Origin: Plantibacter sp. Leaf314
Lineage (GTDB): Bacteria; Actinomycetota; Actinomycetes; Actinomycetales; Microbacteriaceae
Reading direction: 5' to 3'
Assembly (NCBI RefSeq): GCF_001423185.1
Contig: NZ_LMOB01000001.1
Coordinates: 1,347,889-1,411,888, forward strand
Length of the DNA: 64,000 bases
Shown: positions 1 through 8,743 of the stretch, piece after piece
How the letters are laid out: each line of letters opens with the position of its first letter
Position numbering within the stretch: the first letter of the stretch is position 1
Notes under the pieces: model-generated
Told to the model about the DNA's origin: nothing
The model's input: only the letters and a program-made list of their open reading frames with translations
Database searches by the model: none
Program-made: the position numbers and the translations under genes

Positions 1-15
1 GGGGGTGGTCGACAT
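1..15 (-). CDS. 5' end of a truncated gene, probably the next step of hydroxyproline catabolism
   Basis: Only the first five codons (M-S-T-T-P) lie in the window. On the minus strand the sequence reads GGAGGATCACATG, a strong ribosome binding site at correct spacing, 26 bases after the stop of the hydroxyproline epimerase gene and on the same strand, so it looks like the next cistron of the operon. The pathway encoded upstream ends at 2-oxoglutarate semialdehyde, so the missing enzyme would be 2-oxoglutarate semialdehyde dehydrogenase. That identity is inference from the pathway, not from this sequence. Confidence 0.5.
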
Positions 16-41
16 GTGATCCTCCGGGATCGTGGAGCGGG

Positions 42-1043
42 TCAGAACTGGAAGCCGGTCGGGAACGGATCGGCGGGGTCGAGCAGGTACGAGCCCATGC
101 CCGTGACCCAGGCCCGACCCGAGATGGTGGGGATCACCGCCGGTCGGCCCGCGACCGTCGTCTCGGCGATGAGGCGGCCGGTGAACCGGCTGCCGATGAA
201 GGACTCGTTGACGAAGTCCTGGTGGAGCGGCAACTCGCCGCGAGCCCAGAGTTCGGCCATGCGTGCCGAGGTGCCGGTTCCGCACGGGGAGCGGTCGAAC
301 CACCCGGGGAAGATCGCCATCGCGTGCCGGGACAGCACGGCGTCGGAGCCCGGCGCGATGAACTCGACGTGGTGGCAGTGGTCGAGCCCCTCGATCTCCG
401 GGTGCACTGGCGGTGCCTGCTCGTTGATCGCGGCCATGATCCGCAGGCCGGCGTCGAGGATGTCCTGCTGCCGGTCGCGGTCGAACGGCAGACCGACGGC
501 GTCGAGGTCGACCATGGCGTAGAAGTTGCCCCCGAAGGCGAGGCTGTAGGGCACGGTGCCGAGCCCCGGCACCTCGATGACTGCGTCCAGGCGCTCGACG
601 TAACTCGGCACGTTCTCGAGGGTGACCCGGTCGGCGTGACCGTCGCTCACGTCGACCCGGGCGATCACGAGCCCGGCGGGGGTGTCGAGCCGGATCGTCG
701 TCACCGGCTCGACCACCTCCACCATGCCGGTCTCGACGAGGACCGTGGCGACCCCGATCGTGCCGTGCCCGCACATCGGCAGGCACCCGGACACCTCGAT
801 GTACACGACTCCCCAGTCGCAGTCGGCGCGCGTCGAGGGCTGCAGGATCGCGCCGCTCATCGCCGCATGACCGCGCGGCTCGTTCATGAGGAACAGCCGG
901 AGGTCGTCCAGGTGCTCCATGAAGTGCAGCCGCTTGTCGTTCATCGTCGCGCCGGGGATCACGCCGACCCCGCCGGTGACGACGCGGGTCGGCATGCCCT
1001 CGGTGTGCGAGTCGACCGCGCTGATCATGCGGGAGGACTTCAT
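42..1043 (-). CDS. 4-hydroxyproline 2-epimerase (proline racemase family)
   Basis: A cofactor-independent epimerase that would convert trans-4-hydroxy-L-proline to cis-4-hydroxy-D-proline in the cytoplasm. The 333 residues match the usual family length. Both acid/base cysteines are visible: C91 in MCGHGTIG and C254 in DRSPCGTGTSARMA. Having both argues for a racemase/epimerase and against trans-3-hydroxyproline dehydratase, in which the second cysteine is replaced. It follows a DapA-family gene after 51 bases and the three dehydrogenase genes, which fits hydroxyproline rather than proline as substrate. A proline racemase activity cannot be excluded from the sequence alone. Confidence 0.9.
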   Translation of the reverse strand: MKSSRMISAVDSHTEGMPTRVVTGGVGVIPGATMNDKRLHFMEHLDDLRLFLMNEPRGHAAMSGAILQPSTRADCDWGVVYIEVSGCLPMCGHGTIGVATVLVETGMVEVVEPVTTIRLDTPAGLVIARVDVSDGHADRVTLENVPSYVERLDAVIEVPGLGTVPYSLAFGGNFYAMVDLDAVGLPFDRDRQQDILDAGLRIMAAINEQAPPVHPEIEGLDHCHHVEFIAPGSDAVLSRHAMAIFPGWFDRSPCGTGTSARMAELWARGELPLHQDFVNESFIGSRFTGRLIAETTVAGRPAVIPTISGRAWVTGMGSYLLDPADPFPTGFQF

Positions 1044-1094
1044 CGGGTGCTCCTCGGTGCTCGGGTGTCCAGGTGCTCGGCGTTCGGCGCTCGG

Positions 1095-2009
1095 TTAGCG
1101 GGCGGCGAGGTAGTCGAGCGCGCGGCGCGTCTGCGTCGTCACCTGCTCCGTCTGCAGCGCGCTGAGCGGGCCGCGCGGCGGCCGCGTCGGTCCACCGTAG
1201 CTCTCGCCGGCGATGTCGATCGACAGCTTGATGGCCTGCACGAACTCGGTCTTCGAGTCCCAGCCGAAGACGGGCACCAGCTCCCGGTACAGGGTGCGGG
1301 CCTCGTCCACCCGGCCGGAGGTGACGAGCGTGTACAGCTCGACCGCTTCGCGCGGGAACGCGTTCGGGTAGCCGGCGAACCAGCCGACGGCACCGGCGAC
1401 GAGGGATTCGAAGAGGAGGTCGTCGGCTCCGGCGATGACGTCGAGGTCGGTCTTGTCCTGGATCTCCAGCACCCGACGGATGTCCGCCGAGAACTCCTTC
1501 ACCGCGACGACGTGCTCGAGCTTCGCGAGCTCGACGAGGAGGTCGGGCGTGAGGTCGACCTTGGTGTCGATGGGGTTGTTGTAGGCCATGATCGGCAGGC
1601 CGACCTCGTTCACGCGGCTGTAGTGCTCGATGACCTCGTCGTCGTTGGCCCGGTAGATGGTGGGCGGCAGGAGCAGGACACCGTCGGCGCCGTCCTCCTT
1701 GGCGTACTCGGCCCACTGCTGCGCCTGGTGCCAGCCCACGCCGTGCACGCCGGCGACGACGAGTCCGCGGTCACCGACGGTGTCGACGGCGACCTGGATC
1801 ACCTTGCGACGCTCCGCGTCCGTGAGCGAGGAGTACTCGCCGAGGGAACCGTTCGGGCCGACGCCGCGGCAGCCGTTCTCGATGAGCCAGTTGCAGTGCT
1901 CGGCGAAGCGGTCGTAGTCGACGGCCAGGCCGGCGGGAGCTGACGCGTCCTCCTTGAACGCGAGGGTGGTCGCGACGATGACGCCGCCGAGGTCGAACTG
2001 CTGGGCCAT
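1095..2009 (-). CDS. DapA-family lyase, probable 1-pyrroline-4-hydroxy-2-carboxylate deaminase
   Basis: A class I aldolase-fold protein of 304 residues from the dihydrodipicolinate synthase/N-acetylneuraminate lyase family. The Schiff-base lysine is K171 in VVAVKEF, and the family GxxG(S/T)xGE motif is present as GPNGSLGEYSSL. In hydroxyproline degradation a family member deaminates pyrroline-4-hydroxy-2-carboxylate to 2-oxoglutarate semialdehyde. That role is assigned here because the gene sits between the epimerase and the D-hydroxyproline dehydrogenase genes on one strand. Lysine biosynthesis is unlikely in this context. The start ATG has GAAAGGAACC upstream. Confidence 0.8.
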   Translation of the reverse strand: MAQQFDLGGVIVATTLAFKEDASAPAGLAVDYDRFAEHCNWLIENGCRGVGPNGSLGEYSSLTDAERRKVIQVAVDTVGDRGLVVAGVHGVGWHQAQQWAEYAKEDGADGVLLLPPTIYRANDDEVIEHYSRVNEVGLPIMAYNNPIDTKVDLTPDLLVELAKLEHVVAVKEFSADIRRVLEIQDKTDLDVIAGADDLLFESLVAGAVGWFAGYPNAFPREAVELYTLVTSGRVDEARTLYRELVPVFGWDSKTEFVQAIKLSIDIAGESYGGPTRPPRGPLSALQTEQVTTQTRRALDYLAAR

Positions 2010-2050
2010 GGGTGGTTCCTTTCCGAGGGTGTGACGCGGCGACCGGTCGG

Positions 2051-3556
2051 TCAGCCGAGGGGTTCGGTCGACGGGGTCGACGTCGGTTCATGCGGGGCGG
2101 GTTCCGGCCCGTGCGCGGCGAGTTCGCCGATGCGGATCGGGGAGGCGATGGGCCGGCGGTCGCTCGAGACGCCGTCGATGAGCCCGTCGCCGCCGGACTC
2201 CCGGGCGACGCGGTGCAGCAGCTCCTCGACCGTCCGGCCGCACATCCGGCCCTGGCAGATCCCGAGGCCCGCGCGGGTGCTGAGTTTCAACGAGCGCAGA
2301 CCGGTCGCGCAGGTGGCGGTCGCCGTGCCGCGGAGGGCACCGTGGTCGACCTCCTCGCAGCGGCAGATGGTGGTGTCGTCCTCGAGCCAGTCGCTCCACC
2401 CCTCGCGGATGCCGTGCGCCCGTTCGAGTCGATCGGTGAAGGCCAGGAAGGTGTCGCGACGGCTCACAGCGGAGCGGATGCCGGAGGCTCCCGGCAGACC
2501 GCCGGCGGCCGCGTGTCCCGCGATCGCCCCTTCCGCGAGCGCTGCGTCGACCCCGCCGATGCCGGTGATCTCCCCGGCGGCGAAGACGGTCGGGACACTC
2601 GTCCGCTGCTCGGCGTCGACCTCGACGAACCGGGTCGGGGTGAGCGCGCATCCGGCGGCGATCGCGAGTTCGAGTCGTGGGGTGAAGCCGTGGCTCACGC
2701 AGACGGCGTCGGCCTCCACGGTGCGCTCGGTGCCGGGGATCGGCGACCAGTCGGCGTCGACGGCCGCGATGGTGACCCGTTCGACCCGCTCGGTGCCGTG
2801 CGCGGCGACGACGGCGTGACCGACGCGGTACGGGATCCGGTGCCTGAGGTGGCCACCGACGTAGCCGATGAGCTCGCCGACCTTCCCGGTGACGCCGAGC
2901 AGCTGCCACGGCTTCGGGAGCCAGCCGGCCGCGAGTCCCCCGACGGTCGTGGCCTCGTAGACGCCGAGGACGCGCGATCCGGTCGCGGTGAGCGAGGCGG
3001 CGACCGGCAGGAGGAACGGTCCGGCACCCGCGACGACGACCCGCTGCCCGACGGCCACGCGCTCGCCCTTCGCGAGGGCCTGGGCGGCACCGGCCGAGAA
3101 CACGCCGGGGAGGTCCCATCCCGGGAACGGGAGGGTGCGGTCGTGCGCGCCGGTCGCGAGGACGAGCGCGTCCGGCCGGAGGGTGAGCGGCGTGCGGTCC
3201 GCGCCGTCGGGCGGGCCGACGAGGACGTGGAGGCGCAGCCCGGTCGCCGTGGTGTCGTCGGCGGGGGCGTCGCGGTCGACGTCGATCGCCCACACCTGGG
3301 CCTCGGTCACGACCGTGCAGCCGGCGTCGGCGTCGAGCGCGGCGCGTATGGCGAGGAAGCGCTCGAAGCCGTGGTGCAGGGACGCCTCGGCGGCGGACGG
3401 ACGACTCGCCGGCAGGTGCCGCCAGTACTGACCGCCGAGTTCGTCGGAGGCGTCGAGCAGCGTCACCGACGCGCCGAGCGCCCGGGCGGCGAGGGCGGCC
3501 TGCAGCCCGGCCGGGCCGGCGCCGACCACGACGACGTCGCGCCGACGGGCGCTCAC
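2051..3556 (-). CDS. D-hydroxyproline dehydrogenase, FAD/[2Fe-2S] subunit (HcnB/OoxA-like)
   Basis: A 501-residue flavoprotein with an N-terminal dinucleotide-binding motif VVVVGAGPAGLQ directly after the start, a pyridine nucleotide-disulphide oxidoreductase core, and a C-terminal BFD-like [2Fe-2S] domain with cysteines C398, C400, C434 and C439 (CRC...CQGRMC). This layout is that of the large subunit of HcnABC/opine-oxidase-type amino acid dehydrogenases. The GTG start at 3556 is chosen because it gives a 4-base GTGA overlap with the preceding Fe-S gene and places the GxGxxG motif at residue 9. The open frame extends further upstream but that part only overlaps its neighbour. With the next two genes it should oxidise cis-4-hydroxy-D-proline. 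Confidence 0.85.
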   Translation of the reverse strand: MSARRRDVVVVGAGPAGLQAALAARALGASVTLLDASDELGGQYWRHLPASRPSAAEASLHHGFERFLAIRAALDADAGCTVVTEAQVWAIDVDRDAPADDTTATGLRLHVLVGPPDGADRTPLTLRPDALVLATGAHDRTLPFPGWDLPGVFSAGAAQALAKGERVAVGQRVVVAGAGPFLLPVAASLTATGSRVLGVYEATTVGGLAAGWLPKPWQLLGVTGKVGELIGYVGGHLRHRIPYRVGHAVVAAHGTERVERVTIAAVDADWSPIPGTERTVEADAVCVSHGFTPRLELAIAAGCALTPTRFVEVDAEQRTSVPTVFAAGEITGIGGVDAALAEGAIAGHAAAGGLPGASGIRSAVSRRDTFLAFTDRLERAHGIREGWSDWLEDDTTICRCEEVDHGALRGTATATCATGLRSLKLSTRAGLGICQGRMCGRTVEELLHRVARESGGDGLIDGVSSDRRPIASPIRIGELAAHGPEPAPHEPTSTPSTEPLG

Positions 3557-3915
3557 GATCGACCCTCGAGCGGCTCGGGCTCGGGTGCAGGTTCGGACAC
3601 CGGCCGTGGCAGGGCGTCGTGCTGGGTCTCGATGCGGTCGCCGTCGCTCGCCCGACGCTGGCACGCCCGTACGTCCCGCTGACCGTTCACCGTGACGATG
3701 CAGTCGAAGCACACGCCGATGCCGCAGAAGACGCCACGAGGCTTCCCGGAACCGCTCGTACGACGCCAGGCGAGGACGCCGGAACCGAGCAGGACGCCGG
3801 CGATCGTCTGGCCGCGGAGCCCGTCGACGGGGGTGCCGTCGAGCTCGATGCGCACCGCGTCCTCCGTACCCGGCACGATGCGGTCGCTCGTGGCCGGCAG
3901 TCGTCTCGAGACCAT
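3553..3915 (-). CDS. (2Fe-2S)-binding subunit of D-hydroxyproline dehydrogenase (HcnA/OoxB-like)
   Basis: A 120-residue single-domain ferredoxin-like protein. Four cysteines, C64, C69, C72 and C85, sit in GVFCGIGVCFDCIVTVNG and DVRACQR, the CX4CX2CX12C pattern of small Fe-S subunits of HcnABC-type dehydrogenases. It passes electrons between the FAD subunits. Its ATG shares one base with the upstream stop (TGATG), and its stop overlaps the next GTG start by four bases, so the three subunits are translationally coupled. Confidence 0.85.
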   Translation of the reverse strand: MVSRRLPATSDRIVPGTEDAVRIELDGTPVDGLRGQTIAGVLLGSGVLAWRRTSGSGKPRGVFCGIGVCFDCIVTVNGQRDVRACQRRASDGDRIETQHDALPRPVSEPAPEPEPLEGRS

Positions 3916-5111
3916 CAGGCGACCTCCGCCGCTCGGTCGACGCCGAGGTGGGCGACGAGCCCCTGGCGGTCGAGTTGGAAGGGAGTGTCGTCGAGGGCGG
4001 CGGCTCCGCCGAGCAGCCGCGCGGCGATGAGTTCCGCTGTCGCGAGGGCGAGGCCGATGCCGGCGCCCTCGTGGCCGGTGGCGTGCCAGAGGCCGTCCAC
4101 GCGGTGGTCCGGGCCGATGACCGGGAGGTGGTCGGGCATGTACGGGCGGAACCCGCCGTAGCTGCGCATCACCGAGGCGTCGCGGAGGAACGGGAAGAGG
4201 CGCAACGACTTGCCGGCGACCTCACGGAGCACGTCGACGTCGAGCCGGGCGTCGAAGCCGATCTGCTGGCGGCTCGACCCGATCAGGACGGTCCCTGCGG
4301 CCGTCGACTCGACGACGCTCGAGGTCTGGAGCGACGCGTCGCTCGACTGGGTGGCGCCGAAGTAGTCGCCGTCGTAGACCTTGTGGTGGACGCGGTGCGG
4401 CATACGGGTCGTGACGAGGACCATGCCGCGGCGGGGGCGGACCGGGACGGGTGCACCGAGGACCGCGCCGAGCTCCGCCGACCAGGGGCCGGCACAGACG
4501 AGGACCACGTCGGCCGACACGTCGCCGGCCGAGGTCCGGACGCCCGTGAGCCGACCGGTCGCGCTGCGCAGGCCGCCCGTCACCGTGACCCCGGTCCGGA
4601 CGATCGCGCCCGCCAGCCGCGCCGACGCCAGCAGGGCCTCGGTCGCGATGACCGGCTGGACCTGGGCGTCCTCCGGGTAGTGGACGGCCGCGGTCGACGC
4701 CCGGGTGATCGACGGTTCGGCAGCGAGGAGGTCCGCCTCAGTGAGCGGCCTGGCGTCGACCCCGGCGGTGCGCTGCGCGGCGGCGAAGTCGAGGAGTGGT
4801 TGCGCGCCGGCCTCGGTGGTGGCGACGACGATCCCGCCCTTGCGCTCGAACTCGACGCTCGGGAAGGTCGGTCCCAGTTCGTCCGTGAGCTCGGCGGTGA
4901 CGACGGGCCAGAGTCGCGACGCGTACCGGGCGAGGTCGAGTTCGGGGCCCGGTCCCTTGTCGGAGACGAGGAGGTTCCCCTCGCCGGCACCGCTGGTCCC
5001 ACCCGCCGCGGCCGACCGGTCCAGCACGACCACCTCGGCGCCGCGTCGGGCGAGGATCCGCGCGCAGGCCGCACCGACGATGCCGGCGCCGACGACGACG
5101 ATGCGGGTCAT
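3915..5111 (-). CDS. D-hydroxyproline dehydrogenase catalytic subunit, DAO-type FAD oxidoreductase (HcnC-like)
   Basis: A 398-residue glycine/D-amino-acid-oxidase-family protein. The FAD-binding Rossmann motif VVVGAGIVGAACA starts at residue 5, and the C-terminal DAO signature is GLWHATGHEGAGIGLALATAELIA. The start at 5111 is preferred over an upstream in-frame ATG at 5165 because GAAAGGACC sits just before it and the glycine motif then begins at the N-terminus. It is the first gene of the dehydrogenase/deaminase/epimerase set and lies 37 bases downstream of a palindromic operator. HcnC-like subunits oxidise the amino acid. The D-hydroxyproline specificity is inferred from the neighbouring epimerase and DapA-like lyase. 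Confidence 0.85.
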   Translation of the reverse strand: MTRIVVVGAGIVGAACARILARRGAEVVVLDRSAAAGGTSGAGEGNLLVSDKGPGPELDLARYASRLWPVVTAELTDELGPTFPSVEFERKGGIVVATTEAGAQPLLDFAAAQRTAGVDARPLTEADLLAAEPSITRASTAAVHYPEDAQVQPVIATEALLASARLAGAIVRTGVTVTGGLRSATGRLTGVRTSAGDVSADVVLVCAGPWSAELGAVLGAPVPVRPRRGMVLVTTRMPHRVHHKVYDGDYFGATQSSDASLQTSSVVESTAAGTVLIGSSRQQIGFDARLDVDVLREVAGKSLRLFPFLRDASVMRSYGGFRPYMPDHLPVIGPDHRVDGLWHATGHEGAGIGLALATAELIAARLLGGAAALDDTPFQLDRQGLVAHLGVDRAAEVA

Positions 5112-5148
5112 GGGCGGTCCTTTCGGTCGATACGGGGAAGGCCTGCTC

Positions 5149-5166
5149 AGTAATGTGTCACACATT
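5149..5166. promoter_or_regulatory. Operator of the hydroxyproline dehydrogenase promoter, likely GntR site
   Basis: Contains the perfect 15-base palindrome AATGTGTCACACATT (5152-5166) in the gap between the GntR gene and the dehydrogenase genes. The 13 bases AGTAATGTGTCAC (5149-5161) recur exactly on the minus strand at 16307-16319, in front of the GH127 gene. Position, symmetry and recurrence support an operator. The identity of the binding protein is inferred from adjacency. Confidence 0.65.
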
Positions 5167-5226
5167 CATCGGCTGGGCAAGCGTGCTCTGCGGCGGATCC
5201 GGTCCGGACCACGCGGGGTCGTCGCG

Positions 5227-5916
5227 TTACTCGGCGTCGGACTCCGGCTTGCCGGCCCACCAGCCCGTGGTGTGGCCGATGTGGCGGTGCATGAGGTCGC
5301 GGGCTGCCGCACCGTCGCCGCGTTCGAGGGCGTCGAGGAGCTCGTGGTGTTCGGCCGCCGAGCGGTCGAGCTGCTGGGAGTCGAGCATGGCCGCCAGCCC
5401 CACCAGTCGGGTGCGCCCGCGGAGGTCCTCGACGAGTTCGACCAGCAGCGGGTTGCCGAGCATGGCCGTGAGCGCGAGGTGGAAGGCCTGGTCGGCCTCG
5501 AGGTAGCGGGTCAGGTCGCCGTCGCGTGCACCGGCCACGATGTCGTCGGCCTGACGACGCAGCTCGGGCAGGGACGACGGCTCGAACGTCCCGGCGAGCC
5601 GCTCCATCGCCGGTGGCTCCAGCAGCTGCCGGATCTCGGCGGTGTTGCGGAGGGCCGCCTCGCTGACGACCGTGACCCGGAAGCCCTTGTTCCGCACGGC
5701 CTCGACGAAGTCGCGCTTCTCGAGGTCGAGCATGGCCTCGCGGACGGGCGTCGCCGAGACGTTGAACTGCACCGCGAGGGTCGGCACCGAGAGCATCGTC
5801 CCCGGTGCGAGCTCCCCCGAGATGATCGCCGCCGACACCGCGCGCTCCACCTGTGCTCGCAGGCTCAACCGCTGCTCGGCCGGCCGGATCGCCGTCATGC
5901 TCATCGCGACTCCCAT
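5227..5916 (-). CDS. GntR-family transcriptional regulator (FCD/FadR subfamily)
   Basis: A 229-residue regulator with an N-terminal winged helix (about residues 15-80, with SVPTLAVQFNVSATPVREAM as recognition region) and a C-terminal all-helical FCD domain. The FCD histidines that usually bind a metal and shape the effector pocket appear in DQAFHLAL, AEHHELL and MHRHIGH. It sits between the peptidase genes and the dehydrogenase genes, immediately upstream of a palindromic operator, so it is the obvious local repressor, probably responding to hydroxyproline or a breakdown product. The start is uncertain: ATG 5916 or ATG 5904 (MSMTAIRP), the latter with GGGAG five bases upstream. Confidence 0.9.
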   Translation of the reverse strand: MGVAMSMTAIRPAEQRLSLRAQVERAVSAAIISGELAPGTMLSVPTLAVQFNVSATPVREAMLDLEKRDFVEAVRNKGFRVTVVSEAALRNTAEIRQLLEPPAMERLAGTFEPSSLPELRRQADDIVAGARDGDLTRYLEADQAFHLALTAMLGNPLLVELVEDLRGRTRLVGLAAMLDSQQLDRSAAEHHELLDALERGDGAAARDLMHRHIGHTTGWWAGKPESDAE

Positions 5917-5945
5917 CCTTCGTCTCCCACCGTCGTCGCCTCAGA

Positions 5946-7433
5946 TTAGTGGGCGCGCATCCACGCTTCGATGCCCGACGCGTCGATGGGCAGGGCGTCC
6001 GACAGCACCTCGGCGCCGGTCGCGGTCAGGAGGAGGTCGTCCTCCAGCCGGACCCCGATACCGCGGAGCTCCGGCGGCACCGTCTCGTCGAAGGCGTGGA
6101 AGTACAGGCCCGGTTCGACCGTGAGCACCATGCCCGGAGCCATCGACCCGCCCTGATAGGCCTCGTAGGAGGACATCGCGCAGTCGTGCACGTCGAGCCC
6201 GAGGTGGTGTCCGATGCCGCACACGAGGTACCGGCGATGCTGCTGGCCGGTCGCACTCAGCGCCTCGTCGACGGACACCGGGAGCAGCCCCCAGTCGTGG
6301 AGGCCCTGCGCGATGACCTCCATCGCCGCGTGGTGGAAGTCGGTGAAGTCACGCCCTGGCCGCACCGCCGCCATACCGGCTCGATGGGACGCCTCGACGA
6401 GGTCGTGCACGCTGCGCTGTTCCGGGCTGAACGTCCCGGACACCGGGAAGGTGCGGGTCACGTCGGCCGTGTAGAAGGCCCGCGTCTCCACGCCCATGTC
6501 GAGCAGGATCGCGTCCTCCCCCCGGACGGGTCCGTCGCAGCGCACCCAGTGCAGGGTCGGTGCGTGGGCGCCGCTGCCGACGATGGTGGAGTACCCGGGT
6601 CCGTTCCCGGTCGTCCGGGCGTGCCGGTCGAAGGTGCCCTGCAGCCACCGTTCCCCGCCGCCCGCCACCGCGGTGGGCAGCTCACGGATCACCGCGGAGA
6701 ACCCGCCGACCGTCGCGTCCACGGCCCGGCGCAGCTCGGCGATCTCCCACTCGTCCTTGATCATCCGGAGCTCGGACAGGACGCGACCGAGTTCCGGCGA
6801 GAGGGTCAGCGGAGTGAGCGCCTCGTGCCGCGACGTCAGACTCCCCGCGAGGAGCGGCCGCTCGGCACCGCGGAGGGCGTCCGGGAGGGCCGACAGCAGC
6901 TCGACCCGCAGGTCGAGGACGGCCGACCAGTCGGACGGCCCCGGGGCGGACCCGACCCACAGCTCACCGTGGTTGGCGTCGGCGAAGAAGCCCGTCTCGC
7001 CCGGGTGCGCCGGAGCGGGGATGTAGAGCGTCGCATCGTGCCCGGAACCGCTCGGTCGCAGGACCACGACGGCGTCCTCCGCGGAGCACCCCGTTGCCCA
7101 GAAGAAGTCGCTGTTCGGCCGGAAGTCGTAGTTCGAGTCGTTGGCGCGGACGGGGGCCCTGCCGGACGCGATCACGAGGGTCCGACCGGGGAAGGCGGCG
7201 CTCAACCGCTCCCGATGCGCTGCCGCCGCCGCGGCGATCCCCGGCTCCACCGGGGGCGTGCGGTCGGGCGTGCCCCACCCGGTGCTGAGGAACTCGCGGA
7301 ACGCGGGCACCTCGGTCAGTCGGGGCAGCCGCGGGTCCGGGGTCGCCGGCTTCGGCATCGAGGCGGCCGGCGCCTCAGCGGTCGCCGGGGCGATACCCGC
7401 CACCTGCGCGGTCGTGTCGTCGGGGTCGATCAT
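5946..7433 (-). CDS. M24-family Xaa-Pro aminopeptidase (aminopeptidase P)
   Basis: A cytoplasmic dimetal peptidase of 495 residues that removes the residue preceding proline. The creatinase/APP fold is recognisable: an N-terminal domain (about 70-230), then the pita-bread domain with metal ligands D312 and D324 (LLDMGVETRAFYTADVTRTF), the histidine in GIGHHLGLDVHD, and the glutamates in TVEPGLYF and IGVRLEDD. Its start overlaps the stop of the proline iminopeptidase gene by four bases (ATGA). Pairing with an iminopeptidase, a peptide importer and hydroxyproline catabolic genes argues for a role in digesting imported proline/hydroxyproline-rich peptides. Confidence 0.9.
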   Translation of the reverse strand: MIDPDDTTAQVAGIAPATAEAPAASMPKPATPDPRLPRLTEVPAFREFLSTGWGTPDRTPPVEPGIAAAAAAHRERLSAAFPGRTLVIASGRAPVRANDSNYDFRPNSDFFWATGCSAEDAVVVLRPSGSGHDATLYIPAPAHPGETGFFADANHGELWVGSAPGPSDWSAVLDLRVELLSALPDALRGAERPLLAGSLTSRHEALTPLTLSPELGRVLSELRMIKDEWEIAELRRAVDATVGGFSAVIRELPTAVAGGGERWLQGTFDRHARTTGNGPGYSTIVGSGAHAPTLHWVRCDGPVRGEDAILLDMGVETRAFYTADVTRTFPVSGTFSPEQRSVHDLVEASHRAGMAAVRPGRDFTDFHHAAMEVIAQGLHDWGLLPVSVDEALSATGQQHRRYLVCGIGHHLGLDVHDCAMSSYEAYQGGSMAPGMVLTVEPGLYFHAFDETVPPELRGIGVRLEDDLLLTATGAEVLSDALPIDASGIEAWMRAH

Positions 7434-8743
7434 GCGTGCTCCTCGTCATCGCGACGTCCGCCGCGTTCGTCCACCATCGCGAACAGGCGCCGCACCACGG
7501 CGGCGTCCTGGATCCCGTCGTGCTCGTACTCGTTCGTCACCCAGGCTGTGGCGCCTCCCACGGCGTCGACCGTCTCCAACTGGAGCTGGGCGTCGACGTA
7601 CATGTCGTCGTAGTACACGGCCGCGGCGACGGGCACCGTGCTCGCACGCAGGGTGTCGGGGTCGTACAGCGGATCCCAGTCGGACTTGGTGGCCAGGAGC
7701 TCGACGGCGTCCCGGAACGGCCGGAGCGCACGGATCTCCTCGAACATCCACGGGTAGACCATCTCGCCCGTGAAGCGGAGCGGTCTGGCCGTCTCGGCGA
7801 AGGCGGGGCGGGCATCGCGTTCGACCTGCGCGGCCCATCCGGTGGCACCGAAGCCCGCCGAGCCGTAGATGCTCTCCTGCAGGGCGATGAACAGGGGGTT
7901 GTCGACGTACGAGGTCCTCCCCCACACCTGGGCGAGGAAGGTGTCGCTCAGACGGTCACCGGCGTCGAACGCCTCGTCGAGCAACCAGTGCAGTCGCTCG
8001 TACCCCGGCTTCATGCCGAAGTCGATCCCGAGGTTCTGGAAGCGGCGGACCGTCAGCCGGTCCCCGTCGGGCAGGAGGACCTCCTCCTCGGCGAGTCGGT
8101 CGGCGATCCGGGAGACGGTGTCGACGTCCTGCGGGTAGCGCTCGGCGAACGCCAGGTTCTTCCGCTCCGTGCGCGGGTAGGTGCGTCGATACACCTCGGC
8201 GGCGGAGGGCTGGACGCTCGCGAGACCGCCGGTGACGTAGCAGGCCGCCAAGGCCTCGGGGGCACGGGACAGATAGGTGAGGGTCAGGAATCCGCCGTAG
8301 CTCTGCCCGAGTGTCGACCACCGACGGCCGCCGAAGACGGTGCGACGCAAGTACTCGGCGTCGTCGACGATCGAGTCCGCCCGGAAGCGCTCGAGGTACG
8401 CGGCCTGCTCGGTCGCGTCGCCGATCGCCGCGATGGACCGACCGTCGATCCTGGTGCTCCGGCCGGTACCGCGCTGGTCGAGCAGGAGGACGCGATGGGA
8501 GCGGAGCGCCTCCGCGATCCAGCCGTCGCGCGACACCGGACGCGGGCCCTTGCCGCCTGGACCGCCCTGGAGGAACACCAGGACGGGCAGCTCCTCGCCG
8601 CGCCGGACGGGGTCGACGAGCTCCCGCGCGAACAGCGAGATGGTGCGCCCGTCGTCCGGGTGTCGCCAGTCGAGCGGGACGTCCACGGTGTGGTCGGTGA
8701 CCGCGATCCCCGGAAGCAGGTACGTGGTGGTGCGGTGGGTCAT
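7430..8743 (-). CDS. Alpha/beta hydrolase, proline iminopeptidase-like (S33)
   Basis: A 437-residue alpha/beta-hydrolase. The oxyanion-hole region is [12 protein letters not shown] and the nucleophile elbow is GQSYGG with S148. The HGG/GGPG motif and overall length match the longer prolyl aminopeptidases, which release N-terminal proline and often hydroxyproline from peptides. No signal peptide is seen, so it is cytoplasmic. It overlaps both neighbours by four bases, tying it to the ABC transporter upstream and aminopeptidase P downstream. The substrate is inferred from family and context. Confidence 0.85.
   Translation of the reverse strand: MTHRTTTYLLPGIAVTDHTVDVPLDWRHPDDGRTISLFARELVDPVRRGEELPVLVFLQGGPGGKGPRPVSRDGWIAEALRSHRVLLLDQRGTGRSTRIDGRSIAAIGDATEQAAYLERFRADSIVDDAEYLRRTVFGGRRWSTLGQSYGGFLTLTYLSRAPEALAACYVTGGLASVQPSAAEVYRRTYPRTERKNLAFAERYPQDVDTVSRIADRLAEEEVLLPDGDRLTVRRFQNLGIDFGMKPGYERLHWLLDEAFDAGDRLSDTFLAQVWGRTSYVDNPLFIALQESIYGSAGFGATGWAAQVERDARPAFAETARPLRFTGEMVYPWMFEEIRALRPFRDAVELLATKSDWDPLYDPDTLRASTVPVAAAVYYDDMYVDAQLQLETVDAVGGATAWVTNEYEHDGIQDAAVVRRLFAMVDERGGRRDDEEHA

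Noticed and set aside
222..1943. Long plus-strand open frame of 573 codons across the epimerase and DapA-like genes
   Set aside because: Arg/Gly/Asp/Val-rich shadow of two clear minus-strand enzymes; no motif and no ribosome binding site. Typical of high-GC DNA.
1095..2009. Reading the DapA-like gene as lysine biosynthesis dapA
   Set aside because: It is embedded between a hydroxyproline epimerase gene and D-amino acid dehydrogenase genes; no other lysine genes are near.
3553..5111. Calling the three dehydrogenase genes hydrogen cyanide synthase
   Set aside because: The subunits are homologous to HcnABC, but order, epimerase and deaminase neighbours point to D-hydroxyproline; cyanide production cannot be supported.
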